The notes under the pieces: model-generated
Seen by the model: the letters and a program-made list of their open reading frames with translations, nothing else
What the model was told of the DNA's origin: nothing
Databases searched by the model: none
Position numbers and translations under genes: made by a program
NCBI GenBank assembly: GCA_021817755.1
Contig: JAKAGC010000008.1
Location: 1-18,226 of the forward strand
Direction: 5' to 3'
DNA: 18,226 nt
DNA from: Acidobacteriota bacterium
Lineage (GTDB): Bacteria > Acidobacteriota > Aminicenantia > UBA2199
Shown here: positions 6,896 through 14,845 of the stretch, one piece after another
Numbering within the stretch: position 1 is the stretch's first letter
How the letters are laid out: each line of letters starts with the position of its first letter

Positions 6896-8754
6896 AACAT
6901 AAAAAATACCTGAAGATTTTTATCGGTTTATTTCTGGCGGCTATTCTCATCGTTGTCTTTTTCGGACTTCGTGGAAAGAAAAACCTTCAATATAAAGTAG
7001 AATCGCTCCCTGATGGGGAAGGTTTGGTTTTTTACAGTTTTAATAAAAATAACCGGAAATCCCTTGAGCTAAAATGTAAGGAATCGAGAGAAGAGGGAGG
7101 GGGCAAAACTTCTTTAACTCTAATTGACGGCTTGATTTTTAAGAAGGGGAGAATGAATAAAGATATCCGTGTAACAGGAGATCATGGATATGTAGAAAAT
7201 GATTTTAATAACTTTTATATGGAAAAAAATGCTAAAATCATTTCAGAAGATTTTTCAGTAAAGGGTGATAACTTTACTTTGAAAGATCAAGCAGAGCTGC
7301 ATTCGCTGAAACAGGTCACTTACAAAACCGATGCACTTGCGGGAAATGCGGTAGCTGGTATGGATTTCTTTATAAATTTGAATACGGTGCGTTTTAACAA
7401 TACATCGGGTTCATATTTACGGGAGAACCGATCATTCGATTATAAAACTGATATCTTATGGTTTATGGATAAAGATAAACTTGCTGTATTGGAAAAAGAG
7501 GTGCTGATTCGAGATGGGAAATCTTTTTTGAAAAGCGATTGGGTATCATTAAAATTTACAGATGATTTAAAACATATTATAGAGGCTTCGGCTCAGAAAA
7601 ATAGTTATCTTTACTATGAAGACCAGGCAAAAGGCGAAATAAAAGAAATCAAAGCTGAAATTATTAAGAGTAATTATGATGCGGATGGAAATCTTGTCCA
7701 GTTGGTAGTAATGCAAAATGTTCGTGTTGTGATTAAAGATAAAACGAATCATATGCTTCTGGGCGGACAAATGGCTGAAATGCTTTATGATGGACCTTCG
7801 GGAAGGCCTACGCAATTAAAGGTGCCATTGCGTGGTACAATTGAGAATACAGGAAAAAGACGATTCAAAGTAACTGCGGATAAAATCGATGTTCTTTACG
7901 ATGATAATGGTGAACCACGTTTTTGTACTGGAAAAGGGAAAGCGGAATTCGTTGTAGAGAATTATAATGGTATTTCTGATAAATTGGATTATAATATAGA
8001 AAAAAATTCTATTAACCTTACGGGTGATAATGCACGTCTTGAAAGTAAAAATAATACTTTCCGTTCCAATATCTTTTTAATTGACTCAAAAAAAGAAATA
8101 CTATCTACAAATAATGGGATTCGTTCGATTGTTCAAATGGAAGGGGAAAATGTCTTATTATCAAAAGAGTCTGTATATGTAAATTCTAAGAAATTTACAG
8201 TATATGAAAAAGAGAAGAGATCGGTTTATGAAAAAGAGGTGAACCTTACACAAGGGAATACGCGTTTAACGGCAAATTTATTGGATATTGCCGGTGATAA
8301 TACCATTACGGTTTCGGGTAATGTGGTTTTATCCTTTACTGGGAAACGTGATGGAAAAAATATATATGTAAAAGGGGATCAGGTTAATTTTATCCCGAAA
8401 GAAAAACGGATTGATATTATTACGAATGCTATTATTCGTGTGGATGAAACGATTTTAAGAGCTGTGAATATTTCAGTATGGTTTAATAAAGATGATGAAA
8501 TTACCCGGATTTCGGGAGATAAGAATATTACTTTTTCCAAGGGAGAATTAACGGGTAATTCGGATCAAATAGATTGGTTATATACATCAGAAGAGGTTAT
8601 TTTAACGGGGAATCCCTATATTGTAAAGAAGGTTCGTGGAGGAGATAGTGGAAAAACCCGTGGAAAAGAATTGAAAATCGATTTGAAAACGGATAAGATT
8701 ACGATTTTATCAGATGATACGCGAAGAACAGAAACGGTAATTAAACAAGATTAA
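6892..8754 (+). CDS. LptC-LptA (OstA)-like fusion, lipopolysaccharide transport
   Basis: 620 residues: a short basic N-terminus, one membrane helix (about 8-25), then a long, almost purely beta-strand region. Residues about 35-185 look like LptC ('LPDGEGLVFYSF', 'VENDFNNFYMEKNAKIIS', 'LHSLKQVTYKTDALAGNAVAGM'). The rest repeats the OstA/LptA pattern of 'ADxIxxx...I.G.GxaxLxxx...ISGDxI' (for example 'VTADKIDVLY', 'LTANLLDIAGDNTITVSGNVVLSF', 'FSKGELTGNSDQIDW'). LptC is normally about 190 residues and LptA about 180, so this may be an LptC-plus-LptA bridge in one chain, anchored in the inner membrane and reaching across the periplasm. Overlap ATGA with the DUF362 gene shows coupling. Family call comes from pattern; domain boundaries are approximate. 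Confidence 0.65.
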   Translation: MKHKKYLKIFIGLFLAAILIVVFFGLRGKKNLQYKVESLPDGEGLVFYSFNKNNRKSLELKCKESREEGGGKTSLTLIDGLIFKKGRMNKDIRVTGDHGYVENDFNNFYMEKNAKIISEDFSVKGDNFTLKDQAELHSLKQVTYKTDALAGNAVAGMDFFINLNTVRFNNTSGSYLRENRSFDYKTDILWFMDKDKLAVLEKEVLIRDGKSFLKSDWVSLKFTDDLKHIIEASAQKNSYLYYEDQAKGEIKEIKAEIIKSNYDADGNLVQLVVMQNVRVVIKDKTNHMLLGGQMAEMLYDGPSGRPTQLKVPLRGTIENTGKRRFKVTADKIDVLYDDNGEPRFCTGKGKAEFVVENYNGISDKLDYNIEKNSINLTGDNARLESKNNTFRSNIFLIDSKKEILSTNNGIRSIVQMEGENVLLSKESVYVNSKKFTVYEKEKRSVYEKEVNLTQGNTRLTANLLDIAGDNTITVSGNVVLSFTGKRDGKNIYVKGDQVNFIPKEKRIDIITNAIIRVDETILRAVNISVWFNKDDEITRISGDKNITFSKGELTGNSDQIDWLYTSEEVILTGNPYIVKKVRGGDSGKTRGKELKIDLKTDKITILSDDTRRTETVIKQD

Positions 8755-8846
8755 TCTTATATAGTTATCTTATATACTTATATTTTATTATAGAAAATTT
8801 GAAAATTATAGTTTGATAAAGACAAGTAATAGGGGAGTCCTAAATT

Positions 8847-9398
8847 TTATAGTCCTAATGAGTCGGAAGATTTCTGCATTGCTGAGAGGCAGGTTTGGAG
8901 AAAATCATCGAGTTCAACCCCCATGCGTGAGCATTCTAACATCTGTTCCCGATTGGCACCTTTTGCAAATGATTTTTCTTTAAATCGTTTTTTCATACGT
9001 TGTAAATCGACATTTTCAAGTTTTTTTGATGGATGCATGAGTGCACAGGCAGTAATAAAACCGGAAGTGGGATCAACTGAATATAGGGCAATATCCATTT
9101 TTGAAAGAATTTCTGCTTTTGCATTGTGGGCTTTAATGGCATTAAGAATCTGGGGATCAATATTATAGGGGGTGAGCATTTCAACGGTTTTAAGGGTATG
9201 ATTTTGGGGGTCATTTACAGTGTATTGATAATCAAGATCATGGAGTAAACCGGCTAATCCCCATTTATCAATATCTTCGTTAAAACGTGCTGCGAATTCT
9301 CTCATACATGCTTCGACAGCAAGACAATGTTTAACGAGATTATCTGAGTTTAAATGAGTTTTAATGAGTTCAAGTGCTTCATTTCTTGTAATTGGCAT
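8847..9398 (-). CDS. HD-domain protein (putative phosphohydrolase)
   Basis: 183 residues with the HD metal-binding pattern: His24 ('VKHCLAVEA'), His53-Asp54 ('LLHDLDY') and Asp109 ('ALYSVDPTSGFI'), plus His91 in 'IKAHN'. Small single-HD proteins of this type are usually metal-dependent phosphohydrolases of unknown substrate. The start at 9398 has an AGGA SD a few bases upstream. It lies 63 nt downstream of tRNA-Ser on the same strand and could be read from the tRNA or secG transcript. Stop is TAA at 8849-8847; the 92-nt AT-rich gap to the convergent lpt-like gene holds no clear terminator. Confidence 0.8.
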   Translation of the reverse strand: MPITRNEALELIKTHLNSDNLVKHCLAVEACMREFAARFNEDIDKWGLAGLLHDLDYQYTVNDPQNHTLKTVEMLTPYNIDPQILNAIKAHNAKAEILSKMDIALYSVDPTSGFITACALMHPSKKLENVDLQRMKKRFKEKSFAKGANREQMLECSRMGVELDDFLQTCLSAMQKSSDSLGL

Positions 9399-9461
9399 GT
9401 TTTTTCCTAGTTTTGATTTAATAAAAGGGCTTTTTCTCTGGTTGGGTAGGATATAAAAGGA

Positions 9462-9551
<90 letters not shown>

Positions 9552-9575
9552 GCGTGAATCGGTAAATAAAACAAA

Positions 9576-9658
<83 letters not shown>

Positions 9659-9688
9659 ATCATCTTATTAGGTGGTATATATATCGTT

Positions 9689-9716
9689 ATTATAATTTAG
9701 AACGATCGGAAGTTAA
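9689..9716 (-). promoter_or_regulatory. Candidate sigma-70 promoter for the tRNA pair
   Basis: On the minus strand, TTAACT (9716-9711; 4 of 6 matches to TTGACA) is followed after 16 nt by a perfect TATAAT (9694-9689). Transcription would begin near 9682, about 24 nt before tRNA-Leu, allowing tRNA expression apart from secG read-through. Confidence 0.4.
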
Positions 9717-9721
9717 TTTAA

Positions 9722-10099
9722 TTATTTTGTTGGTTGGCTAGTAGTCCCATTGGTTTTGGGAGTTTCAGCCGTTTTCCCGGCAGGAATAGTGGGAACTGCT
9801 GCGGGTTTTTTTGTATCGGTTGTTTGTACAGTTTGTTTGGTGTTATCCATAATGGAAGAAGCTTTTCCTTTCTGAGCACCAAGGATGTATAGAGACAACG
9901 ATGTGAGCATAAACATGATAGCTAATGTTGTGGTGAGTTTGGACAGTAATGTTGCGCTTCCACGGGGACCGAAACTGGATTGACTTCCCATAGAACCAAA
10001 AGCTCCAGCGAGATCAGCACTCTTTCCACTTTGGAGTAGAACAATAATCACCAGAAAAAAGCAAACAATAATATGAATAATCAACAGTAAAGTTTCCAA
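9722..10099 (-). CDS. secG: Protein-export membrane protein SecG
   Basis: 125 residues. Two membrane helices (about 3-22 and 51-73) flank the conserved loop 'VLLQSGKSADLAGAFGSMGSQSSFGPRGSATLLSK', a hallmark of SecG, the small subunit that assists SecYE-SecA translocation. The C-terminal tail (about 80-125) is rich in Pro, Thr and Lys and low in complexity; such tails vary widely among SecG proteins. The start is TTG at 10099, set by a perfect AGGAGG SD only 5 nt upstream (10110-10105), which overlaps the tpiA stop. Gap to tpiA is 9 nt, so it is the fourth gene of the gap-pgk-tpiA-secG operon. Confidence 0.95.
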   Translation of the reverse strand: METLLLIIHIIVCFFLVIIVLLQSGKSADLAGAFGSMGSQSSFGPRGSATLLSKLTTTLAIMFMLTSLSLYILGAQKGKASSIMDNTKQTVQTTDTKKPAAVPTIPAGKTAETPKTNGTTSQPTK

Positions 10100-10104
10100 T
10101 ATAT

Positions 10105-10110
10105 CCTCCT
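10105..10110 (-). promoter_or_regulatory. Shine-Dalgarno that fixes the TTG start of secG
   Basis: AGGAGG lies 5 nt before the TTG at 10099 and overlaps the tpiA stop codon. It makes the non-ATG start convincing. Confidence 0.8.
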
Positions 10111-10918
10111 AATCCATGGCAACTTTGTAACAGTTCATTATTATATCAAAAAAATCGTCAATTTTCAAGGAGGAACCGCCAACAAGTACACCTTTTATAT
10201 TTTTTTTTGAGAGAAGATCGAAGCTGTTTTGAGGTGTAACTGAGCCTCCATATAGGATTAACGGTGTTTTTGAGTTATCAGAAAAATTTTTGCTATTCAA
10301 TTTTTCTATTAAAAAATTTCCTATAAATTCATGAACTTCTTGTGCCTGGTCAGGAGTGGCATTTTTTCCTGTACCGATTGCCCAAATAGGCTCATATGCA
10401 ATAACAAGTTTCTGAATCTCTTGGACTGTCAAACCATCGAGGTCCGCAGTTAATTGATTTTCGATTTTAGAAAAGGTATTTCCAGATTCTCGTTCTTCGA
10501 GTGTTTCACCTACGCAAAGAATGGGGTTAAACTCGTGCTTGAGAGCTGTTTTGATTTTTTTATTAATAGAGATATCATCTTCTTTAAATATTTGTCTTCG
10601 CTCGGAATGACCGATAAGGACATAATCGGCAATGCCTTTTAGCATAAGAGGAGATATTTCTCCGGTATATGCTCCTTTTTCTTCATAAAAGAGATTTTGA
10701 GCACCGATTTTTACTTGAGAAGAAATACTTTTTACGGGATAGAGAGATGTGAAAGGGGAGATTATTAATACTTCAACGGTATTGAAAGAAGCTGAATCCT
10801 TTGAGGTTTTATGATTGAGGATGAGTTTTTCCTGAAGAGCAGAAATAAAATCAATGCTCTCCTGAGGGGTTTTATTCATTTTCCAGTTTCCGGCAATAAT
10901 ATAAGAAGGAGTAGTCAT
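10109..10918 (-). CDS. tpiA: Triosephosphate isomerase
   Basis: 269 residues, slightly longer than the usual 250 or so because of an insert near 38-46. It interconverts dihydroxyacetone phosphate and glyceraldehyde 3-phosphate in glycolysis and gluconeogenesis. Catalytic and binding residues are all present: Asn11 and Lys13 ('GNWKMN'), His104 ('IGHSERR'), Glu176 ('AYEPIWAIGTG'), the mobile loop 6 (about 178-188), and the phosphate-binding 'LYGGSV' and 'VGGSSL' segments. The ATG at 10918 lies 3 nt after the pgk stop. The only SD-like site (AGAGG) is rather far upstream, so translation is likely coupled to pgk. Confidence 0.97.
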   Translation of the reverse strand: MTTPSYIIAGNWKMNKTPQESIDFISALQEKLILNHKTSKDSASFNTVEVLIISPFTSLYPVKSISSQVKIGAQNLFYEEKGAYTGEISPLMLKGIADYVLIGHSERRQIFKEDDISINKKIKTALKHEFNPILCVGETLEERESGNTFSKIENQLTADLDGLTVQEIQKLVIAYEPIWAIGTGKNATPDQAQEVHEFIGNFLIEKLNSKNFSDNSKTPLILYGGSVTPQNSFDLLSKKNIKGVLVGGSSLKIDDFFDIIMNCYKVAMD

Positions 10919-10921
10919 GGT

Positions 10922-12067
10922 TTATTCAGCCTCTGAAAGGGATTCAATACCAGGGAGTTTTAAACCTGATAGGAATTCCAATGAAGCGCCTCCACCGGTA
11001 GAGAGATGAGAAATCCGATCTGCAACTCCAGCTTTATTAACAGCAGAAATGGAATCACCACCGCCAATAATAATTATGGCTTTGCTTTTTGCGACTGCTT
11101 TAGCTATCTCCAGGGTTCCTGCGGCAAAGTTTTCGATTTCAAAAACACCCATGGGACCATTCCAAACAATGAGTTCTGCATCTTTTAACTCATTGGAGTA
11201 GAGTTCGATGGTTTCAAATCCGATATCGAGGCCCATCATCTCTTCGGGGATATCTTTCCCTTTTTTGACCATGCGAATGGTTACTTCTGGTTCTATCTTC
11301 ATTGCAGCTACATGATCAACAGGAAGAAGCAATTTTATCTTTTTCTCTTCTGCTGTTTTGATAATATCTCTACATTGATCCAGGTAATCATTTTCAACGA
11401 GTGAATTTCCAACATTAATTCCTTTTGCTTTCAGAAAAGTATAAGCCATCGCACCACCGATCATGATTTTCTGGGCTTTTTCCATGAGGTTATTAATGAT
11501 GGGGATTTTATCGGATACTTTTGCGCCACCTAAAATTAATGTATAAGGTTGAGGGGGGTTTTCTGTAGCGAGACTGAGGAAATCGATTTCTTTTTTTAAG
11601 AGGAAACCTGCTGCAGCAACGGGAACGAATTCGGTAATTTTCTGAATAGAGGCATGTGCTCTGTGAGAGGCTCCGAATGCATCGTTGATGTACACATTGA
11701 TACCTTTTGCGAGTTCGCGGGCGAATTCCTCATCGTTTTCGGTTTCACCGGGATGAAAGCGGAGGTTTTCTAACATTAATATTTCGCCTTCGTTGAGTTG
11801 GGATTTGGCATTCTCGACTTGTGAGCCGATGAGTTCACCAATAAATTTGACTTCCTTTCCAATTAACTGAGAAAGCCTATCGGCTACTGGTTTCACAGAA
11901 TATTTTTTATCTTTATCGCTTTTGGGACGACCGAGATGAGTAGCACAGATAATTTTGGCTCCTTCTTCAATCAGATACCGGATGGAGGGAAGTGTAGAGC
12001 GTATGCGTGTATCATCAGTAATCTGGGCCCCATCCAGGGGAACATTGAAATCTACTCGCAAAAACAC
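10922..12067 (-). CDS. pgk: Phosphoglycerate kinase, with an unusual start
   Basis: 381 residues from a GTG. It transfers phosphate between 1,3-bisphosphoglycerate and ADP. Family motifs include 'RVDFNVPLDG' (4-13), 'THLGRP' (43-48), 'LENLRFHPGE', 'GGAKVSDK', 'WNGPMGVFE', 'GGGDSISA' and 'STGGGASLEFL'. The frame upstream of the GTG still encodes homologous sequence, 'ISDISVKGKR', but is closed by TAA at 12100-12098. Before that, also in frame, are an ATG (12112-12110) and three AAA codons. The start is therefore uncertain. GTG at 12067 has an AAAGGA SD at 6 nt but loses about 10-15 conserved N-terminal residues; ATC at 12097 would be a rare start; and a nonsense substitution or sequence error in the original ATG-led gene is possible. 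Gene order gap-pgk-tpiA is intact. Confidence 0.92.
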   Translation of the reverse strand: MFLRVDFNVPLDGAQITDDTRIRSTLPSIRYLIEEGAKIICATHLGRPKSDKDKKYSVKPVADRLSQLIGKEVKFIGELIGSQVENAKSQLNEGEILMLENLRFHPGETENDEEFARELAKGINVYINDAFGASHRAHASIQKITEFVPVAAAGFLLKKEIDFLSLATENPPQPYTLILGGAKVSDKIPIINNLMEKAQKIMIGGAMAYTFLKAKGINVGNSLVENDYLDQCRDIIKTAEEKKIKLLLPVDHVAAMKIEPEVTIRMVKKGKDIPEEMMGLDIGFETIELYSNELKDAELIVWNGPMGVFEIENFAAGTLEIAKAVAKSKAIIIIGGGDSISAVNKAGVADRISHLSTGGGASLEFLSGLKLPGIESLSEAE

Positions 12068-12073
12068 ACGTTT

Positions 12074-12079
12074 TCCTTT
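12074..12079 (-). promoter_or_regulatory. Possible Shine-Dalgarno for the GTG start of pgk
   Basis: AAAGGA lies 6 nt before the GTG at 12067. It codes for V-K-G in the ancestral N-terminus, so its SD role may be coincidental, but it would permit initiation after the upstream TAA. Confidence 0.35.
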
Positions 12080-12133
12080 TACCGAGATGTCGGAGATTTA
12101 TTTTTTTTTCATATCGATTTCGCCTTAAATGAG

Positions 12134-13135
12134 TTAGCTTTTGGCTATTTTAATAACAAGGTCTTTTAAGCGATTTGAATATCCCCATTCGTTATCGTAC
12201 CAGGCGAGGATTTTTACAGTTGTATCGGAGATAATAGTTATAAATTCACTATCTACAATTGAGGAGTGAGGATTTCCGATAATATCTGTAGAAACGAGTG
12301 GATCTTCGGAATATTCGAGGATATTTTTCATTTCATTCTGAGATGCATTTTTAAATAATTCTTTAATATGATCTTTGGTTGCTGGTTTTTCCAGGTTCAC
12401 AACAAGATCGACGAGAGAGCCGTCAGGAGTGGGGACACGGATTGCGCAACCTGTTATTTTTCCTAATAATTCGGGTATAACTAATCCAATGGCTTTTGCA
12501 GCACCGGTAGTGGTTGGAATAATATTGACTGCGGCGGCGCGAGCTCTGCGTAAATCTTTATGAGGTAAATCCAGAATACGTTGATCATTTGTATATGCAT
12601 GGATTGTTGTCATATTACCGTTAATAATTTTAAAATGATCGTGTAATACTTTTGCAACGGGGGCAACACAATTGGTCGTGCAGGATGCATTGGAAATGAT
12701 ATGATGCTTTTCATGATCGTACTGGTTGTCATTTACTCCGAGTACCATGGTAATGTCGGGATCGGTTGCAGGGGCGGAAATGACTACTTTTTTTGCTCCT
12801 GCGTTGATGTGTTTAATGGCATCGGCCCGTTTTGTAAATATCCCGCTGGATTCAACTACAAGATCGATTCCTAGATCTTTCCATGGAAGATTTTCTGGGT
12901 TTTTTTCAGAATAAACCTGGATATCTTTACCGTCTACAGATATGTGATTTTCTTTTACTTTAACAGGTTTCTCGAATCTCCCAAAAACACTATCGTATTT
13001 TAATAAATGCGCCAATGTCTCTGTCGAAGTGATATCGTTGATTGCAATTACGTCAAATGTATCCTGGTTCAAACAGGTACGGAGAAAATTTCTTCCAATT
13101 CGTCCAAAACCATTAATGGCTACTTTGTAGGTCAT
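12134..13135 (-). CDS. gapA: Glyceraldehyde-3-phosphate dehydrogenase, type I
   Basis: 333 residues, the normal length. It oxidises glyceraldehyde 3-phosphate to 1,3-bisphosphoglycerate, the step before Pgk. The Rossmann motif 'GFGRIGR' (9-15), Asp34 in 'AIND', the catalytic Cys152 in 'SNASCTTNC' and His179 in 'TTIHAYTNDQ' are all present. The acidic Asp after the second strand and 'LPHKDLRRAR' suggest NAD rather than NADP use (inference). The ATG at 13135 has a perfect AGGAGG SD (13147-13142) at 6 nt. It is first in the operon, so the promoter should lie in 13150-13230 on the minus strand, where I see no element I would defend. Confidence 0.97.
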   Translation of the reverse strand: MTYKVAINGFGRIGRNFLRTCLNQDTFDVIAINDITSTETLAHLLKYDSVFGRFEKPVKVKENHISVDGKDIQVYSEKNPENLPWKDLGIDLVVESSGIFTKRADAIKHINAGAKKVVISAPATDPDITMVLGVNDNQYDHEKHHIISNASCTTNCVAPVAKVLHDHFKIINGNMTTIHAYTNDQRILDLPHKDLRRARAAAVNIIPTTTGAAKAIGLVIPELLGKITGCAIRVPTPDGSLVDLVVNLEKPATKDHIKELFKNASQNEMKNILEYSEDPLVSTDIIGNPHSSIVDSEFITIISDTTVKILAWYDNEWGYSNRLKDLVIKIAKS

Positions 13136-13217
13136 CGATTACCTCCTAAGTTTTTTTCAATGAATATTTTTAACATATTAACAAGCATAAGGCAAGCTTT
13201 TTGTCCATTAAAATTTT

Positions 13218-13246
13218 TTAACATTGGTTTTCGTGATTTGTATTAT
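13218..13246 (+). promoter_or_regulatory. Sigma-70-type promoter of the aminotransferase gene
   Basis: TTAACA (13218-13223; 5/6 of TTGACA), a 17-nt spacer, and TATTAT (13241-13246; 5/6 of TATAAT). Transcription would start near 13253, leaving a leader of about 90 nt before the ATG at 13342. Confidence 0.6.
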
Positions 13247-13341
13247 AGTCCGAGATCATTTACTGATGGGGCTTGTGTAAAATTAATTGCAATGGGGTCG
13301 GACCTATTGAAAAAAAAAATGAAAATTTCTATAATTGTAAA

Positions 13342-14547
13342 ATGATGAAACAAAAAGAGATTCCATTTTCAATACCGTTTATTAATGAAAGAGAAATTAA
13401 AGAAGTTGTGAAAGTGTTGAGGGGCAAGTGGATTACGACGGGCTCTGAGGTAAAGAGATTTGAAGAGAGTGTTAGAGAGTACCTGGATGTGAGTACTGCG
13501 GTAGCTGTTTCCTCGGGGACGGCTGCTATGGAAATTGCACTTGCAGTTAACGGAGTGGGACCGGGTGATGAAGTTTTAACAACGTCGTATACATTCGCTT
13601 CTACAGTAATAGTTATTCTCCATCGGGGTGCAGATGTGGTTCTTGTGGATGTTGAGGATAGAACATTCAATATCGATGCTGAAAAAATCGAAAGAGAAAT
13701 CAAGGAAAACTACGAAATGACAGGGAGTGGATTAATTTCCAGGAAAAGTAAAAAGCGCCTGAAAGGAATTATTGCTGTTCATTTCGGTGGACAATCGGCG
13801 GATATGAAACTGATCAATGGTATTGCTGAAAAATACAACCTGTTTGTGGTTGAAGATGCAGCACATGCGATTGGGAGCGTTCACCACGGAATCAAAACGG
13901 GGAAAAGCAGAAATTTTGTTTGTTTTAGTTTTTATTCGAACAAAAATCTCACTACTGGCGAGGGTGGAATGATTGTTACTGATAAAAATGAAAATGAACA
14001 AAAGTTACGAATGTATTCGCTTCATGGAATTTCCAAATCGGCTATTGAACGTTATAAAAATGGATTGCCGTTTTATGATATTGTTTTTCCGGGTTATAAA
14101 GCGAATCTTACTGATATTCAAGCGGCTCTTGGAGTAATCCAGATGGAAAAACTGGAACGGATTACGGAATTAAGAAATCGTGTAGCTAATTGGTACAATC
14201 ATTATTTTAAAGATGTGGAAGAGATTTCCACTCCTTTTATAAAAGAGTATAATTCCTCAGCAAGACATCTTTACCCAATTTTGATTTCACCTTCATTAAG
14301 GCAACGACGTGATGATTTTATTGTAGATATGCGGAGTAAAAACATTTATCCCTCAGTTCATTTCATACCGGTACATTTTCATAGCTTTTACAAAAATTTC
14401 GTAAACCTTGATGGAAAAATTCACCTGCCTGTAACTGAAGATTTATTTTCACGAGAGATTTCACTTCCTATTTTTCCTGGAATTAAAAAAAGCGAGGTAA
14501 AGTATATCGTGGATGTGATAAAGGATTCGATCGTTAGATTTAGATAA
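13342..14547 (+). CDS. DegT/DnrJ/EryC1/StrS (ArnB-like) PLP-dependent sugar aminotransferase
   Basis: 401 residues. PLP-enzyme motifs in order: 'GKWITTGSEVKRFE' (28-41), 'VSSGTAAMEIAL' (56-67), 'VVEDAAHAIGS' (169-179, Asp172 binding the pyridine nitrogen), the Schiff-base Lys201 in 'FYSNKNLTTGEGGM', and 'FPGYKANLTDIQAALG'. These enzymes put an amino group on nucleotide-linked keto sugars for surface polysaccharides; 'WITTG' and 'GYKANLTDI' resemble ArnB, but the substrate cannot be told from sequence alone. Two adjacent ATGs (13342, 13345) lack an SD. An upstream TTG at 13273 would add an unconserved 23-residue stretch and is rejected. It stands alone behind its own promoter, divergent from gapA, with no other sugar genes nearby. 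Confidence 0.85.
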   Translation: MMKQKEIPFSIPFINEREIKEVVKVLRGKWITTGSEVKRFEESVREYLDVSTAVAVSSGTAAMEIALAVNGVGPGDEVLTTSYTFASTVIVILHRGADVVLVDVEDRTFNIDAEKIEREIKENYEMTGSGLISRKSKKRLKGIIAVHFGGQSADMKLINGIAEKYNLFVVEDAAHAIGSVHHGIKTGKSRNFVCFSFYSNKNLTTGEGGMIVTDKNENEQKLRMYSLHGISKSAIERYKNGLPFYDIVFPGYKANLTDIQAALGVIQMEKLERITELRNRVANWYNHYFKDVEEISTPFIKEYNSSARHLYPILISPSLRQRRDDFIVDMRSKNIYPSVHFIPVHFHSFYKNFVNLDGKIHLPVTEDLFSREISLPIFPGIKKSEVKYIVDVIKDSIVRFR

Positions 14548-14715
14548 ATCTTTAAACCTTTGAGGGGGGAACGTCCATATTTTGGAATTTAGGAGAAATT
14601 TCCAGTATAAAAATTTGTGAAAAACATCTCTGAATTAAAAATTCATAATTGGTTATGAAAAAAGGTAGAGAGAATACTGGAGAAAATTCAATTTTTGGGA
14701 GTTGTAAAAGGTTAT

Positions 14716-14758
14716 AAAAAAACACAGGCCGGGAATGGGGGGGACATTCCCAGCCTGT
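14716..14758 (-). terminator. Intrinsic terminator of the gatE-gatD operon
   Basis: Read on the minus strand, a 14-bp GC-rich stem (14758-14745 with 14737-14724, one mismatch) encloses a loop of seven bases and is followed almost at once by seven Ts (14722-14716). It lies about 90 nt past the gatD stop. On the plus strand the stem is followed by a G run, not Ts, so it acts for gatD and not for the aminotransferase gene. Confidence 0.85.
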
Positions 14759-14845
14759 TAGGGGGGAGAGATATAAAAAAACTAATTTAAGAAAATATAA
14801 TAACAAACTTTAAAACAAATTGCAATAATAATCAACTGTTTTTTT

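Noticed and set aside
8829..8875. Direct repeat AGTCCTAA near the end of the HD gene
   Set aside because: Two short copies only, one inside coding sequence; no sign of an attachment site or array.
12101..12109. Programmed frameshift on the A-run to rescue pgk
   Set aside because: Neither shifted frame joins the pgk frame: the TAA lies in that frame, and +1 and -1 readings hit other stops.
13273..13341. TTG-led N-terminal extension of the aminotransferase
   Set aside because: The added 23 residues do not resemble the family, and the SD spacing is wrong.
13320..13346. Eight-codon ORF (MKISIIVK) overlapping the aminotransferase start
   Set aside because: Too short and without an SD; probably chance in AT-rich DNA, though a coupling role cannot be excluded.
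14601..14681. 8-bp inverted repeat (TCCAGTAT / ATACTGGA)
   Set aside because: Loop of about 65 nt and short arms; expected by chance in a spacer of this length.
14552..14806. Minus-strand 84-residue ORF past gatD
   Set aside because: It covers the terminator hairpin and T-tract and has no recognisable protein pattern.
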